Position numbers and translations under genes: made by a program. This document shows, one piece after another, positions 1-6,488 of a stretch of DNA of 11,880 nt. The stretch is taken from positions 1 through 11,880 of the forward strand of contig JASBRM010000365.1 in the NCBI GenBank assembly GCA_030149405.1, written 5' to 3'. The notes under the pieces are model-generated. The model worked only from the letters and a program-made list of their open reading frames with translations, searched no databases and was not told the origin of the DNA. This DNA comes from Neptuniibacter sp. (GTDB lineage: Bacteria > Pseudomonadota > Gammaproteobacteria > Pseudomonadales > Balneatricaceae). Every line of letters starts with the position of its first letter. Position 1 is the stretch's first letter.

Positions 1-1349
1 CAGGTATCAATGACTTCCTGTACTTCAGCGGAGGGTTCCCAGCCTTTCGGGAACAGAGGTCGACGGCTTTGCAGCTCTTTGAGCAGGAAGTTCTGCCTGC
101 CCTCTTCCGACCAGCCGTTGTAGGAGCCCAGGCCATAAAACTGTGCCAGCTCTTCAAACACCTGCGCGTGACGATCAGAGCTTTGACGGATATCCAGTTT
201 AACCATCGTCAGGCCGAAGCACGCAATACGTCGGATAATATCTTCCAGAGCGCTCTCAGCAATGATGGACATTCCACATTCCTGCAGTGAACGATGGCAG
301 AGCATCAAGGGCTCCAGCAGTTCATCGTTACGTACATAAACAGGATCACAGGCAGGTACTTCACCTATGAGTTGTGCGTGCACCCACTTTTTGGTTGCTT
401 TAAGCCGATTTCTAACTTCGCCCAACAGAGCTCGATAAGGCTCTGGTGCATCACCCACTCGATCACGCAGTTCTTTACTCGCATCGTACATGGAGAGTTC
501 TGCACGTAAGGCATCCACATCACTCATATAAAGGTCCGCCGCCATCCAGCGTGACAGCAGCAACACCTCTTCCGTCACTTTGGCTGTAACGTTGGGGTTA
601 CCATCACGATCGCCACCCATCCAGGAAGCAAAGCGGATAGGAGAACAATCCAGAGGCAAACGTTCTCCCAGAGTTTCTTCCAGTTGAGCATCCAAACGGC
701 GCAGAAACTTAGGTACTGCAGTCCATAATGAATTTTCAATGACCGCAAAGCCCCATTTAGCTTCATCCACAGGGGTTGGACGCTGTTTACGAATCTCATC
801 GGTGTGCCAGATCTGACGAATCAGTTCATCCAGACGCTGTTGTGCTTCTGTTTCGCCACGATCCATGCGACGCAGACAATCTGCAATATCATCATATTTC
901 TGAATCAGGGTTCGGCGATTGACTTCTGTAGGGTGAGCCGTCAGTACCAGATCAATATGCGTCTCTGCCAGAGTCTCTGATATTTTCTGTGGACTGAAAC
1001 CTTTCTGGCGCAGTTGCGCAAATAAAGTACAAAGGGAATCAGGGGTACAGACATCTTTTACTTCAAGATGACGTCTTACCCGATGGTGTTCTTCTGCGAT
1101 GTTGGCCAGATTGAGGAATTGAGTAAACGCCCGTGCCAATGGCAGCACGTCATCTTCTTTAAGGTCATGCAGAGCTTTTAACAGCTCCTCATGTTCCGGC
1201 TGTTCTTCGCTGCACCCTTCCTTTGCCAGCTTACGAACATTTTCAATCTTCTCCAGAAACTCGTCACCAAGATGAGATCTTATGGTCTCCCCCAGGCTGG
1301 TTCCGAGCATGCGAACATCATCACGTAATGCTTCGTGCAGATCGGTCAT
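1..1349 (-). CDS. ppc: Phosphoenolpyruvate carboxylase, N-terminal half (cut by window edge)
   Basis: Cytosolic anaplerotic enzyme that carboxylates phosphoenolpyruvate with bicarbonate to oxaloacetate, feeding the TCA cycle. Reading the minus strand from the ATG at 1349 gives 449 uninterrupted codons that run off the left edge; the family is usually about 870-930 residues, so roughly half is present. The first signature, LTAHPTEVNRRT, lies at residues 136-147, with His139 matching the catalytic His138 of the E. coli enzyme. The second, WMGGDRDGNPN, lies at residues 243-253. The segment FGLTMVKLDIRQSSDRH follows further on and is also typical. The start is supported by a strong GAGGGGG ribosome site four bases upstream and by the short N-terminus expected for bacterial PEPC. 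No frameshift is visible. The gene is transcribed away from the relA-mazG unit with its own leader. Confidence 0.97.
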   Translation of the reverse strand, partial: MTDLHEALRDDVRMLGTSLGETIRSHLGDEFLEKIENVRKLAKEGCSEEQPEHEELLKALHDLKEDDVLPLARAFTQFLNLANIAEEHHRVRRHLEVKDVCTPDSLCTLFAQLRQKGFSPQKISETLAETHIDLVLTAHPTEVNRRTLIQKYDDIADCLRRMDRGETEAQQRLDELIRQIWHTDEIRKQRPTPVDEAKWGFAVIENSLWTAVPKFLRRLDAQLEETLGERLPLDCSPIRFASWMGGDRDGNPNVTAKVTEEVLLLSRWMAADLYMSDVDALRAELSMYDASKELRDRVGDAPEPYRALLGEVRNRLKATKKWVHAQLIGEVPACDPVYVRNDELLEPLMLCHRSLQECGMSIIAESALEDIIRRIACFGLTMVKLDIRQSSDRHAQVFEELAQFYGLGSYNGWSEEGRQNFLLKELQSRRPLFPKGWEPSAEVQEVIDT

Positions 1350-1374
1350 GTAGCCCCCTCATATGCGTGTAAAA

Positions 1375-1409
1375 GTAGCAATCTGAAAGTATTCTTCTTT
1401 CGATGCTAC
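1375..1409 (-). promoter_or_regulatory. Imperfect stem-loop in the ppc leader
   Basis: Between the ppc ribosome site and a TTGACT -35-like hexamer lies an inverted repeat. GTAGCA (1375-1380) pairs with TGCTAC (1404-1409) and GAAAG (1385-1389) pairs with CTTTC (1397-1401). TC/GA pairs join the two blocks, with two single-base bulges and a seven-base loop. As RNA on the ppc strand this gives about 13 base pairs, 25 bases upstream of the ATG. There is no T-tract, so it is not a terminator. It could be a 5' UTR stability element or an operator; the sequence shows the pairing but not the role. Confidence 0.4.
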
Positions 1410-1437
1410 CTCATTAAGGGGAAAAATATATAGTCAA
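1409..1437 (-). promoter_or_regulatory. ppc: Weak promoter candidate for ppc
   Basis: On the minus strand TTGACT (1432-1437) matches the sigma-70 -35 consensus at five of six positions. The -10 is poor at any standard spacing: ATGAGG at 17 bases, TAATGA at 15. The surrounding DNA is AT-rich (TATATATTTTT). This is the best promoter-like element between ppc and the next gene, but it is only a candidate. Confidence 0.22.
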
Positions 1438-1474
1438 TTCAGCAAATTAAATACGAACGGCTAAGGAGATGGTC

Positions 1475-1576
1475 ATGGAACCTTCGAAGAATTCTGTTAG
1501 AGTTCTGAAAGACTTATTTGTAGATTCCCTAGAGAGAAAGAGTTTGATGGTTCAACAGGGCCTGCAGGCGTTTTAG
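1475..1576 (+). CDS. Possible 33-residue small ORF
   Basis: The plus strand carries AAGGAG (1463-1468), then six bases, then ATG at 1475, an almost ideal ribosome site and spacing. The frame encodes 33 residues, beginning MEPSKNSVRVLKDLF and ending in LQAF before TAG at 1574. The predicted peptide mixes charged and hydrophobic residues (VLKDLFVDSLERK) in a way that could form an amphipathic helix; it has no signal peptide. Its last 48 bases are antisense to the 3' end of the membrane-anchored gene at 1529-1930. No clear promoter lies in front of it. I do not recognise the peptide. It may be a genuine small protein or a chance ORF behind a purine-rich stretch. Confidence 0.28.
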   Translation: MEPSKNSVRVLKDLFVDSLERKSLMVQQGLQAF

Positions 1577-1930
1577 CTGATCTTCAGTTCGCCTCTCATC
1601 GTTATAGGTAATATTTTCCTGCTGTTTAGCCGCACCCTGAAGCATGATTTCAATGCGGAAATTCTCTTCTACCTGATTGCCATAATCAAATGCATAGTTA
1701 ACACTCACAACCTGACTGAAACTGTAACGACGATATTCGCTTGCAGTAACCACTGCGATAGAGTCTGATTGCTGATCCACCAGCAACTTTGGTACTCCAC
1801 CTAAATCCGCTGAAATTGTGAAACCTTCAGCCTGAAGGCGTTTAATCTGTCCGCTGGTACGCTGCCAGTTCCAGTAAGCTAGGGCAGCTATGACGATTGC
1901 GGCCAGAATGAACCATTGAAGGTTCGTCAT
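1529..1930 (-). CDS. Membrane-anchored protein of unknown function
   Basis: A 133-residue protein that I do not assign to a named family. Residues 4-20 (LQWFILAAIVIAALAYW) form one hydrophobic N-terminal segment, followed by NWQRTSGQIKR. The positive charges after the helix suggest a cytoplasmic C-terminal domain held at the inner membrane rather than a cleaved signal peptide. The rest alternates short hydrophobic and polar runs (LLVDQQSDSIAVVT, YRRYSFSQVVSVNY, FRIEIMLQ), suggesting a mostly beta-sheet domain, then a charged helix (ERRTEDQLKRLQALL). The ATG at 1928-1930 is one base past the mazG stop, with GAGGGG inside the mazG end as ribosome site, so it is very probably translated with mazG. 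A longer in-frame start within mazG is less likely because it would overlap mazG deeply. The small immunoglobulin- or PH-like DUF families are possible relatives, but this is a guess. Confidence 0.75.
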   Translation of the reverse strand: MTNLQWFILAAIVIAALAYWNWQRTSGQIKRLQAEGFTISADLGGVPKLLVDQQSDSIAVVTASEYRRYSFSQVVSVNYAFDYGNQVEENFRIEIMLQGAAKQQENITYNDERRTEDQLKRLQALLNHQTLSL

Positions 1931-1931
1931 T

Positions 1932-2747
1932 TTAGAGCCCCTCACGCTTGGCTTCATCCCAATAGGCATCCAGTTCTTCGAGTGTAAACGCCTGCCACTC
2001 TTTACCTGACGCTCTGACTTGCTCTTCAATATAACCAAAACGACGTTCAAACTTGCTATTGGTACTGCGCACAGCATCTTCAGGGTTCACCCCAAGATGA
2101 CGCGCCAGATTCACCTGAGCAAAAATCATATCGCCCATTTCATCCAGTACAGCGGCTTTGTTTCCCGAACGAATAGCTTCGCGAACTTCCTGCAGCTCCT
2201 CTTCGATCTGATCCAGAACATCTTCCGCATTGCTCCAGTCGAAACCGACTTGTGCGGCACGCTTCTGAAGCTTGGCTGCACGAGAAAGCGCAGGTAAAGC
2301 TTTAGGCACATCGTCCAGGACTTTGCTGTCACCGGTTTCGCCCTTGGCATCACGTTCCTGCTGTTTGATCGCTTCCCAGTTCTTTTTGATCTGTTCGTCA
2401 GAGAGTTCCTGATCGGAACTGGATTGCAAAGTCCCATCCGGAAAGACATGGGGGTGTCTGCGGATAAGTTTGCTAACCAGATTAGATACAATTGTAGAGA
2501 AATCGAAGAGCTGCTCTTCTTTGCCCAGCTGAGCGTAGAAGATGACCTGAAAGAGTAAGTCACCCAGTTCGTCGTTCAAATGAGACCAGTCGGCTTGTTC
2601 AATGGCATCCGCCACTTCATAAGCTTCTTCAAGTGTGTGCGGGACAATGCTGGAAAAGCTCTGTTTAAGATCCCAAGGACAGCCGGTTTCCGGATCTCGC
2701 AGGCGAGACATCAGATAGATCAGGTCATCAATTGTGTAATCCGCCAA
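1932..2747 (-). CDS. mazG: Nucleoside triphosphate pyrophosphohydrolase MazG
   Basis: A 271-residue cytosolic enzyme that hydrolyses NTPs and dNTPs to NMP plus pyrophosphate. In E. coli MazG is known to influence ppGpp levels and cleanse the nucleotide pool. Two MazG domains are visible. The first has CPWD at 23-26, EEAYE with Glu40, Glu41 and Glu44, and ELGD at 60-63 (the EExxE plus ExxD magnesium-binding pattern). The second has EELQE (183-187) and DEMGD (202-206). The length matches the E. coli protein (263). The start codon is TTG (2745-2747), chosen because AGAGGGAG lies eight bases upstream and the N-terminus (MADYTIDDLIYLMSRLRDP) fits the family. It lies 53 bases after relA on the same strand and one base before the membrane-anchored gene, so these three are likely cotranscribed. 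Confidence 0.96.
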   Translation of the reverse strand: MADYTIDDLIYLMSRLRDPETGCPWDLKQSFSSIVPHTLEEAYEVADAIEQADWSHLNDELGDLLFQVIFYAQLGKEEQLFDFSTIVSNLVSKLIRRHPHVFPDGTLQSSSDQELSDEQIKKNWEAIKQQERDAKGETGDSKVLDDVPKALPALSRAAKLQKRAAQVGFDWSNAEDVLDQIEEELQEVREAIRSGNKAAVLDEMGDMIFAQVNLARHLGVNPEDAVRSTNSKFERRFGYIEEQVRASGKEWQAFTLEELDAYWDEAKREGL

Positions 2748-2772
2748 AGCAGGCTCTCCCTCTTTTTTCGAG

Positions 2773-2794
2773 ATAGTCCAGAAATAGTCCAGAA
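2773..2794. repeat. Two tandem copies of an 11-bp unit
   Basis: ATAGTCCAGAA occurs twice head to tail (2773-2783 and 2784-2794) in the 53-base gap between relA and mazG. It is short, probably a slippage product, and has no visible function. Confidence 0.6.
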
Positions 2795-2800
2795 CCAGAC

Positions 2801-5065
2801 TTACAGATTTACGCCACTACGCTGTCGATGCACTTCCATAACGTTTGGCACCTGATTGATCTTATCCATGATTTTACCCAGCAGATCTAGGCTGCTGATT
2901 TCAACAGTCAAAGTCAGACGTGCCATGTTTTCATTCTTATCGGACAAGGTATTCGCAGCAATGATATTCAGATTTTCTGTGGCAAGAACCAACATGACAT
3001 CTCTTAACAAGCCTGATCGGTCGAAGGCTTCAATGTAGATATCAACTGGGTAAGTGGTTTCACCCTCTTCACCCCAATCCACTTCAATAATACGTTCCGG
3101 CTCACGTTCCTGAAGCTGGATAAGATTGACACAATCTTCACGGTGGACGGAAACGCCTCGACCCTGAGTGATATAGCCGGAAATAGGGTCGCCCATAATT
3201 GGCTTACAACAGGTTGCCATAGTAGTAAGCAAACTGCCCACACCCCGGATACGAATACCTTCAGCAGACTGATCCTGTTCTTTAGAAACCGGAAGTTCCA
3301 GATCCAGTTGTTCTTCAGCTTCTTCAGCCAATATTTGACGTTGTGCAGAATTGATAATCTGGGACAAACGAATGTCGCCTGCACCCAAAGCTGCGAACAT
3401 ATCTTCTTCAGTTTTGAGGTTGATATCCTCAGCTATACGCAACAGATCCAGCTCTTCCTGATCAATTGCCAAACGACGGAATTCTTTAGTAACGATCTGA
3501 CGACCCGCATCAGCATTCTGCTCTTTCGCCTGCAATTTAAACCAATGCGCCACTTTCGCACGGGCACGGGCGGTATTGATAAAACCAAGGTTGCTGTTCA
3601 ACCAGTCTCGTCTTGGTCGTTCCTCATTTGAGGTAAGGATTTCAACCTGATCACCCGTATGTAGACGACGGTTTAAGGGTACGATCCGGCCATTGATTTT
3701 TGCACCTCGGCAACGGTGGCCAATTTCAGTATGAACCCGGTATGCAAAATCCACTGGCGTCGCGCCATTAGGCATATCGATAACATGACCATCCGGTGTA
3801 AAGATATATAAGCGATCCTGCGCAACATCTCCACGCAGCATTTCACCAAAGGCTTCGCTTTCACCCAGGTCATCATGCCATTCAAGGACCTGACGTAACC
3901 AGGCAATTTTATCTTCGTAAGCATCGCTATTAGGCTTAGTATCTGTACCCTTATAAAGGTGGTGCGCACAGACACCCAGCTCCGCTTCTTCATGCATCTC
4001 GAAGGTACGGATCTGAATCTCAAGTACCTTGCCGTCCGGTCCAAAAACCGCGGTATGCAATGAGCGATAACCGTTCTGTTTTGGGGAAGCTATATAATCA
4101 TCAAATTCGTGCGGAATGTTGCGCCATAAACCGTGCACAATACCCAATACCGCATAACAATCACGGCTTTGTGGCACCAGAATTCGAACAGCGCGAACAT
4201 CATACACCTGGCTGAAATCGATGTTCTTTCGCTGCATTTTTCGCCAGATACTATAGATGTGCTTAGCGCGGCCATTCACTTCTGCATCAATGCCCATGCG
4301 CTCGACTTCATATTCGAGCTTCTGCACAACATTGTCGATGTAATCCTGACGATCCAGACGTTTGCCATCCAACAATTTAGCAATGTGTTTGTAATCGTTA
4401 GGCTTCAGATATCTGAAGGAAAGATCTTCCAGTTCCCATTTGATATGACCGATACCCAATCGGTGGGCCAGGGGTGCATAAATATCAAAAACTTCGCGGG
4501 CTACTAAATAGCGTTTACGGCGGGTACCATCTTTAACGCCTCGGATGGCACAGGTCCGCTCTGCAATTTTAATCAGAGCAACACGGACATCATCAATCAT
4601 TGCCACCAGCATTTTTCTGATGTTGTCCATCTGGGTGGTTTCACTGCCCAGCACGTTGTCATCAAATCTTGGGTTTTTACGGCTGCCAATTGCAGCCATC
4701 TGTAATACACCTTTGATCAGTTTGGAAACCGGTTTACCAAACTGCTTTTTGACTCGATCAATAGGGAGTTTGCGCTCTCTTACCGCACGGTAAAGAATCG
4801 CGGCAATGATAGTTTCTCTGTCCTGATGCAGGTCGGCGAGAATCTGAGCCATTTCGAGGCCAGTGCGGAAACTGTTGTGGGTGTTTTCAGCCCAAACATC
4901 TTCATATGAGGCACCACGTTCCTGAGCATTTTTTGCGGTTTCGCAGGCCCGTCGGATCTCGTCAATATCTTCTATGTCGGTAAGGTCCTGCAGATGATCA
5001 AGCCACAGATCCAGATCGACTGATCCATCCTGAAGAATTGGCTGTTCCTGGCGAACCTTTACCAT
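2801..5065 (-). CDS. relA: (p)ppGpp synthetase RelA
   Basis: A 754-residue ribosome-associated stringent-response enzyme that transfers pyrophosphate from ATP to GTP or GDP when uncharged tRNA is in the A site. The N-terminal hydrolase-like domain (about 40-200) is degenerate: where SpoT-type enzymes carry the His-Asp pair, this protein has ILYRAVRE at 90-97, so it should be monofunctional. The synthetase domain (about 230-370) has YDVRAVRIL, the RelA-type EFDD motif at 320-323, NGYRSLHT (331-338) and EIQIRT (349-354). A TGS domain spans about 416-478 (YIFTPDGHVIDMPNGATPVDFAY). The zinc-finger region has Cys619-Cys620 and HREDC at 641-645, and an ACT domain fills about 672-750. The ATG at 5065 gives the expected RelA N-terminus, though its ribosome site (AGAGCGG) is weak and distant. 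mazG follows downstream, as in many gammaproteobacteria. Confidence 0.98.
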   Translation of the reverse strand: MVKVRQEQPILQDGSVDLDLWLDHLQDLTDIEDIDEIRRACETAKNAQERGASYEDVWAENTHNSFRTGLEMAQILADLHQDRETIIAAILYRAVRERKLPIDRVKKQFGKPVSKLIKGVLQMAAIGSRKNPRFDDNVLGSETTQMDNIRKMLVAMIDDVRVALIKIAERTCAIRGVKDGTRRKRYLVAREVFDIYAPLAHRLGIGHIKWELEDLSFRYLKPNDYKHIAKLLDGKRLDRQDYIDNVVQKLEYEVERMGIDAEVNGRAKHIYSIWRKMQRKNIDFSQVYDVRAVRILVPQSRDCYAVLGIVHGLWRNIPHEFDDYIASPKQNGYRSLHTAVFGPDGKVLEIQIRTFEMHEEAELGVCAHHLYKGTDTKPNSDAYEDKIAWLRQVLEWHDDLGESEAFGEMLRGDVAQDRLYIFTPDGHVIDMPNGATPVDFAYRVHTEIGHRCRGAKINGRIVPLNRRLHTGDQVEILTSNEERPRRDWLNSNLGFINTARARAKVAHWFKLQAKEQNADAGRQIVTKEFRRLAIDQEELDLLRIAEDINLKTEEDMFAALGAGDIRLSQIINSAQRQILAEEAEEQLDLELPVSKEQDQSAEGIRIRGVGSLLTTMATCCKPIMGDPISGYITQGRGVSVHREDCVNLIQLQEREPERIIEVDWGEEGETTYPVDIYIEAFDRSGLLRDVMLVLATENLNIIAANTLSDKNENMARLTLTVEISSLDLLGKIMDKINQVPNVMEVHRQRSGVNL

Positions 5066-5166
5066 GATGTATATACCGCTCTAATGCTTTTGCTAAAATC
5101 CATGCACTTTTATTCTTATTAGTTTGCCGATTAGGTAGGGGTTAAATTCCGTTTTTCAAGCCGCCT

Positions 5167-5197
5167 TTTATAATGGCGCACTATTTTAAAGTGTCCG
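5167..5197 (-). promoter_or_regulatory. relA: Weak promoter candidate for relA
   Basis: On the minus strand CGGACA (5192-5197) and TATAAA (5167-5172) resemble -35 and -10 elements, but the spacer is 19 bases, longer than optimal. It lies about 100 bases upstream of the relA ATG, in the 213-base stretch between relA and the cysM terminator (5066-5278). That stretch otherwise holds no gene I can support. Confidence 0.22.
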
Positions 5198-5278
5198 AAC
5201 ACAAATCGCTAATCGACTTCAGACCCATAATGATCAACCCCGCTTTTCAAGCAAATGCCCGACCAACTTTTCCAGACA

Positions 5279-5304
5279 ATAAAAAAGCCTCACTAGGAGG
5301 CTTT
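5279..5304 (-). terminator. Rho-independent terminator of cysM
   Basis: Read on the minus strand, AAAGCCTC pairs perfectly with GAGGCTTT (arms at 5297-5304 and 5284-5291) around a five-base loop, and the stem runs into a T-rich tract (TTTTTTATT). It begins 24 bases beyond the cysM stop codon, in the right orientation to end cysM transcription before relA. Confidence 0.9.
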
Positions 5305-5327
5305 CAGAATGAGTGTAAGATCCGTGT

Positions 5328-6221
5328 TTAGTTAAAAACCCCCGTTGAAAGGTAACGATCTCCACGGTCGCAGATAATACATACAATCACTGCATTCTCG
5401 ATTTGTTCAGATAACCTCAAAGCCCCTGCAACAGAACCACCAGAAGAGACACCGCAGAAGATACCTTCTTTCTGCGCCAGTTCACGCATTGTATCTTCAG
5501 CCTCTTGTTGTGATATATCGATTATTTGATCAACGCGTTTCTCATTGAAAATTTTAGGCAGATATTCTTTTGGCCAACGGCGAATTCCAGGTATCTGAGC
5601 ACCTTCTGCCGGTTGAAGGCCTACTATTTCCACCTCTGGATTTTGCTCTTTTAGGAAGCGTGAAGTCCCCATAATGGTGCCTGTGGTGCCCATTGAACTC
5701 ACAAAATGTGTAATTTTACCCTGGGTCTGTTCCCAGATTTCTGGACCAGTTGCTTGATAATGGGCTTCAGGGTTATCCATGTTCGAAAACTGATCCAGTA
5801 CAATGCCCTCACCCCGCTCTTGCATTGCCAATGCAAGATCACGAGCGCCTTCCATACTCTCTTCTTTGGTTACCGTGATCAATTCAGCACCGTAAGCTGT
5901 CATGGAGGCTTTTCGCTCTTCACTGCTGTTATCCGGCATGATCAGTTTCATCTTGTAGCCTTTGATCGCTGCTGCCATTGCCAGCGCTATTCCTGTGTTA
6001 CCAGAAGTAGCTTCAATCAGTGTATCACCCGGTTTAATCTGACCACGCTCTTCAGCTCGCTGGATCATACTAATCGCTGGGCGATCTTTAACAGAGCCTG
6101 CGGGATTATTGCCCTCTAACTTACATAAAATCACATTGCCATTGTCTTGCCCTATACGTTGCAGACGGACTAATGGAGTATTACCAACATAGTCTTCTAT
6201 TGTTGGGAACTGAGAGCTCAT
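5328..6221 (-). CDS. cysM: O-acetylserine sulfhydrylase B (cysteine synthase B)
   Basis: A PLP-dependent cytosolic enzyme that makes cysteine, or S-sulfocysteine from thiosulfate, out of O-acetylserine. With the ATG at 6221 the protein has 297 residues (E. coli CysM 303). The PLP lysine is Lys45 in GSVKDRPA, and the substrate loop TSGNTG is at 72-77. PGIRRWP at 211-217 is characteristic of CysM rather than CysK, matching the Arg-Arg-Trp region tied to thiosulfate use. The C-terminus CDRGDRYLSTGVF is also typical of CysM. A GTG three codons upstream (6228-6230) is in frame, but GGTGA at 6227-6231 is the likely ribosome site for the ATG, so I prefer the shorter form. The gene is monocistronic, with a terminator after it and an AT-rich leader containing a 28-bp inverted repeat. 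Confidence 0.97.
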   Translation of the reverse strand: MSSQFPTIEDYVGNTPLVRLQRIGQDNGNVILCKLEGNNPAGSVKDRPAISMIQRAEERGQIKPGDTLIEATSGNTGIALAMAAAIKGYKMKLIMPDNSSEERKASMTAYGAELITVTKEESMEGARDLALAMQERGEGIVLDQFSNMDNPEAHYQATGPEIWEQTQGKITHFVSSMGTTGTIMGTSRFLKEQNPEVEIVGLQPAEGAQIPGIRRWPKEYLPKIFNEKRVDQIIDISQQEAEDTMRELAQKEGIFCGVSSGGSVAGALRLSEQIENAVIVCIICDRGDRYLSTGVFN

Positions 6222-6248
6222 CAAAATCACCGCTTAATAACAAAAATG

Positions 6249-6276
6249 AGTAATAAAAAGCTATTTTCTTATTACT
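6249..6276. promoter_or_regulatory. 28-bp AT-rich inverted repeat upstream of cysM
   Basis: AGTAATAA (6249-6256) and TTATTACT (6269-6276) are perfect 8-base inverted arms around a 12-base centre, ending 28 bases upstream of the cysM ATG. The layout fits a dimeric regulator site or part of the cysM promoter and leader. The centre also holds AGCTATTTTC (6259-6268), which recurs directly at 6343-6352. No T-tract suited to a terminator follows in a useful place. Which regulator would bind is unknown. Confidence 0.4.
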
Positions 6277-6421
6277 TATAAATAGATCGAAAATTTTACC
6301 GATGGTTCCCCATAAGCACAAGAAAGTCACTCATTATCAATTAGCTATTTTCAGATCATAACCAGATAATGCTAAAAACCTTCTGCCAACTTCTTAGCAG
6401 CATCTGATAGGTAAAGCCGTG

Positions 6422-6427
6422 TATAAT
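6422..6427 (+). promoter_or_regulatory. -10 box for the aldolase-dehydratase unit
   Basis: A perfect TATAAT, preceded directly by TG, lies 61 bases before the aldolase start in the gap between divergent cysM and aldolase genes. No TTGACA-like -35 occurs at 16-18 bases upstream (AGCATC at 17), so the promoter may need an activator or rely on the strong -10. The expected transcription start is near 6434. Confidence 0.5.
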
Positions 6428-6442
6428 GCGCGGTCACAGCCG

Positions 6443-6460
6443 TTGCCAAAACCATGGCAA
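6443..6460. promoter_or_regulatory. Palindromic operator-like site downstream of the -10
   Basis: TTGCCA (6443-6448) and TGGCAA (6455-6460) are perfect inverted half-sites with a six-base spacer. The site lies at about +10 to +27 relative to the expected transcription start, a typical repressor position that would block the aldolase-dehydratase promoter. It has the shape of a sugar-repressor operator, but no regulator gene is in the window, so the family of the binding protein is unknown. Confidence 0.42.
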
Positions 6461-6488
6461 TTTAATAGCACATTCTGGTATTGATGAT

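Noticed and set aside
1488..1506. Inverted repeat after the membrane-anchored gene (AGAATTC and GAGTTCT) as a terminator
   Set aside because: The arms contain a mismatch, are AT-rich, and no T-tract follows on the minus strand.
1931..2077. Longer form of the membrane-anchored protein starting inside mazG
   Set aside because: It would add 49 residues read out of frame from conserved mazG sequence; the ATG at 1930 has a good ribosome site and places the membrane segment at the N-terminus.
3143..3631. Long plus-strand ORF antisense to relA
   Set aside because: It lies entirely opposite conserved relA coding sequence and has no domain or ribosome support; other antisense frames within relA, mazG, pdxJ and cysM were dismissed for the same reason.
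5173..5331. Plus-strand 52-codon ORF between relA and cysM
   Set aside because: It has no ribosome site, runs straight through the cysM terminator hairpin and ends within the cysM stop region antisense; it looks like chance.
6222..6230. GTG start three codons upstream for cysM
   Set aside because: GGTGA at this place fits better as the ribosome site of the ATG at 6221, which gives the usual CysM N-terminus.
6332..6371. CATTATC and GATAATG inverted arms, 26 bases apart, upstream of the aldolase promoter
   Set aside because: The arms are short and AT-rich with a wide spacer; expected by chance in such DNA.
6426..6488. 21-residue N-terminal extension of the aldolase-like protein from an upstream ATG
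   Set aside because: The ATG overlaps the TATAAT box, has no ribosome site, and the extension would be translated through the operator palindrome; the residues do not look like the family N-terminus.
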